Shown here: positions 4,627 through 5,052 of the stretch, piece by piece
Position numbering within the stretch: position 1 is the stretch's first letter
Layout of the letters: every line of letters starts with the position of its first letter
Assembly (NCBI GenBank): GCA_028869725.1
Contig: JAGWRJ010000185.1
Location: forward strand, 1 to 5,052
Direction: 5' to 3'
Source of the DNA: Alphaproteobacteria bacterium
GTDB lineage: Bacteria; Pseudomonadota; Alphaproteobacteria; Micropepsales; Micropepsaceae
DNA: 5,052 nt
Made by a program: the position numbers and the translations under genes
Notes under the pieces: generated by a model
Databases searched by the model: none
What the model saw: only the letters and a program-made list of their open reading frames with translations
What the model was told of the DNA's origin: nothing

Positions 4627-5052
4627 CTACCAGTGGCCGGTATTGGGCATGGACACCCAGGGCTCGGCGGGCGGCTTGGGCTCACCCTTCTGCAACAGCT
4701 CGACCGAGTGCAGATCGGGCGAGCGGATGAAGGCCATTTGTCCGTCGCGCGGCGGACGATTGATGGTGACGCCCTGTTTCATCAGCCGGTCGCAGGTCGC
4801 ATAGATGTCGTCGACCTCGTAGGCCAGGTGACCGAAATAGCGGTCCTCGCCGTATTTCTCCTCGTCCCAATTGTAGGTGAGCTCGACCAGCGGCGCGCCG
4901 CGGGTCTTGGGCAGGTTCTTCAGCGCAGCTTCGTCCTCGGGCGCGCAGAGAAACACCAGGGTGAACTTGCCCTTCTCGTTGTCGACCCGGCGCACCTCTT
5001 TCAGCCCCAGCGCATCCTGAAAGAATTTCAGCGCGGGATCGAGCTTGCGCAC
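4627..5052 (-). CDS. VOC family protein, glyoxalase I-like, 5' end outside the window
   Basis: The frame is open to the right edge and gives 141 codons ending at TAG 4627. Glyoxalase I isomerises the methylglyoxal-glutathione hemithioacetal to lactoylglutathione. Residues counted from the edge: LDPALKFFQDALGLKEVRR (4-22), LVELTYNWDEEKYG with metal ligand Glu57, GHLAYEVDDIYATCDRLM with His75, and FIRSPDLHSVELLQ with Glu118. These match three of the four metal ligands of E. coli GloA (Glu, His, Glu). The fourth, the N-terminal His of the H-x-M-x-R-V start, would lie just beyond the edge, so the GTG at 5052 is not taken as the true start. Length and motifs suggest a single-domain, Ni/Co-type enzyme, but VOC paralogues with other substrates exist. 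The GST gene directly downstream on the same strand supports a role in glutathione-dependent detoxification. Confidence 0.88.
   Translation of the reverse strand: MRKLDPALKFFQDALGLKEVRRVDNEKGKFTLVFLCAPEDEAALKNLPKTRGAPLVELTYNWDEEKYGEDRYFGHLAYEVDDIYATCDRLMKQGVTINRPPRDGQMAFIRSPDLHSVELLQKGEPKPPAEPWVSMPNTGHW

Noticed and set aside
1..5052. CRISPR array, IS terminal inverted repeats, rRNA or riboswitch
   Set aside because: No regularly spaced repeats, no paired IS ends around the recombinase remnant, and no rRNA or riboswitch-like conserved segments were seen.

Overview
The window looks like a piece of an alphaproteobacterial chromosome, most likely Rhizobiales of the Bradyrhizobium/Rhodopseudomonas type. 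This rests on the high GC, a short HicB/HicA pair in B-A order, an SRAP-type N-terminus, a Porin_2-like cysteine motif, and a GST/VOC pair of a kind common in those genera. The assignment is inferred from protein style and was not checked by a search.

Layout. A tRNA-Glu(TTC) gene at 3089-3163 (minus strand) splits the window into two unlike halves. To its left (1-3088) lies accessory DNA dominated by broken genes. An unrecognised minus-strand gene runs off the left edge (1-482). It is followed by an intact hicB antitoxin gene (645-842) overlapping a frameshifted hicA toxin gene (839-1049), then a C-terminal remnant of a serine recombinase (minus, 1333-1533). Next come a collapsed SRAP/YedK-type gene (from 1687), an apparently intact cupin gene (minus, 1934-2395), and a frameshifted small zinc-ribbon gene (2516-2688). 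Last is the N-terminal stub of a phage-type integrase (minus, 2745-3045), whose start lies 43 bases past the tRNA 3' end. tRNA 3' end, then integrase start, then cargo is the classic arrangement of an island inserted into a tRNA gene, and here both recombinase genes are dead. No second copy of the tRNA 3' end was seen in the window.

To the right of the tRNA everything looks intact. The tRNA has a readable promoter (3212-3240). A small PilZ-domain gene (3356-3610) is followed 32 bases later by a short secreted protein that carries only the N-terminal signature of Porin_2 porins (3643-3897). Convergent to these is a minus-strand pair: a glyoxalase-I-like VOC protein (right edge to 4627) and a glutathione S-transferase (ending at 3920). 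Both families handle glutathione conjugates and the two genes are probably co-transcribed.

The main message is therefore a decayed integrative element beside tRNA-Glu, next to ordinary core genes. I found no convincing new biological system. The points most worth checking are whether the cluster of small indels is real decay or sequencing error, the orphan HicB antitoxin, and the internally deleted SRAP gene.
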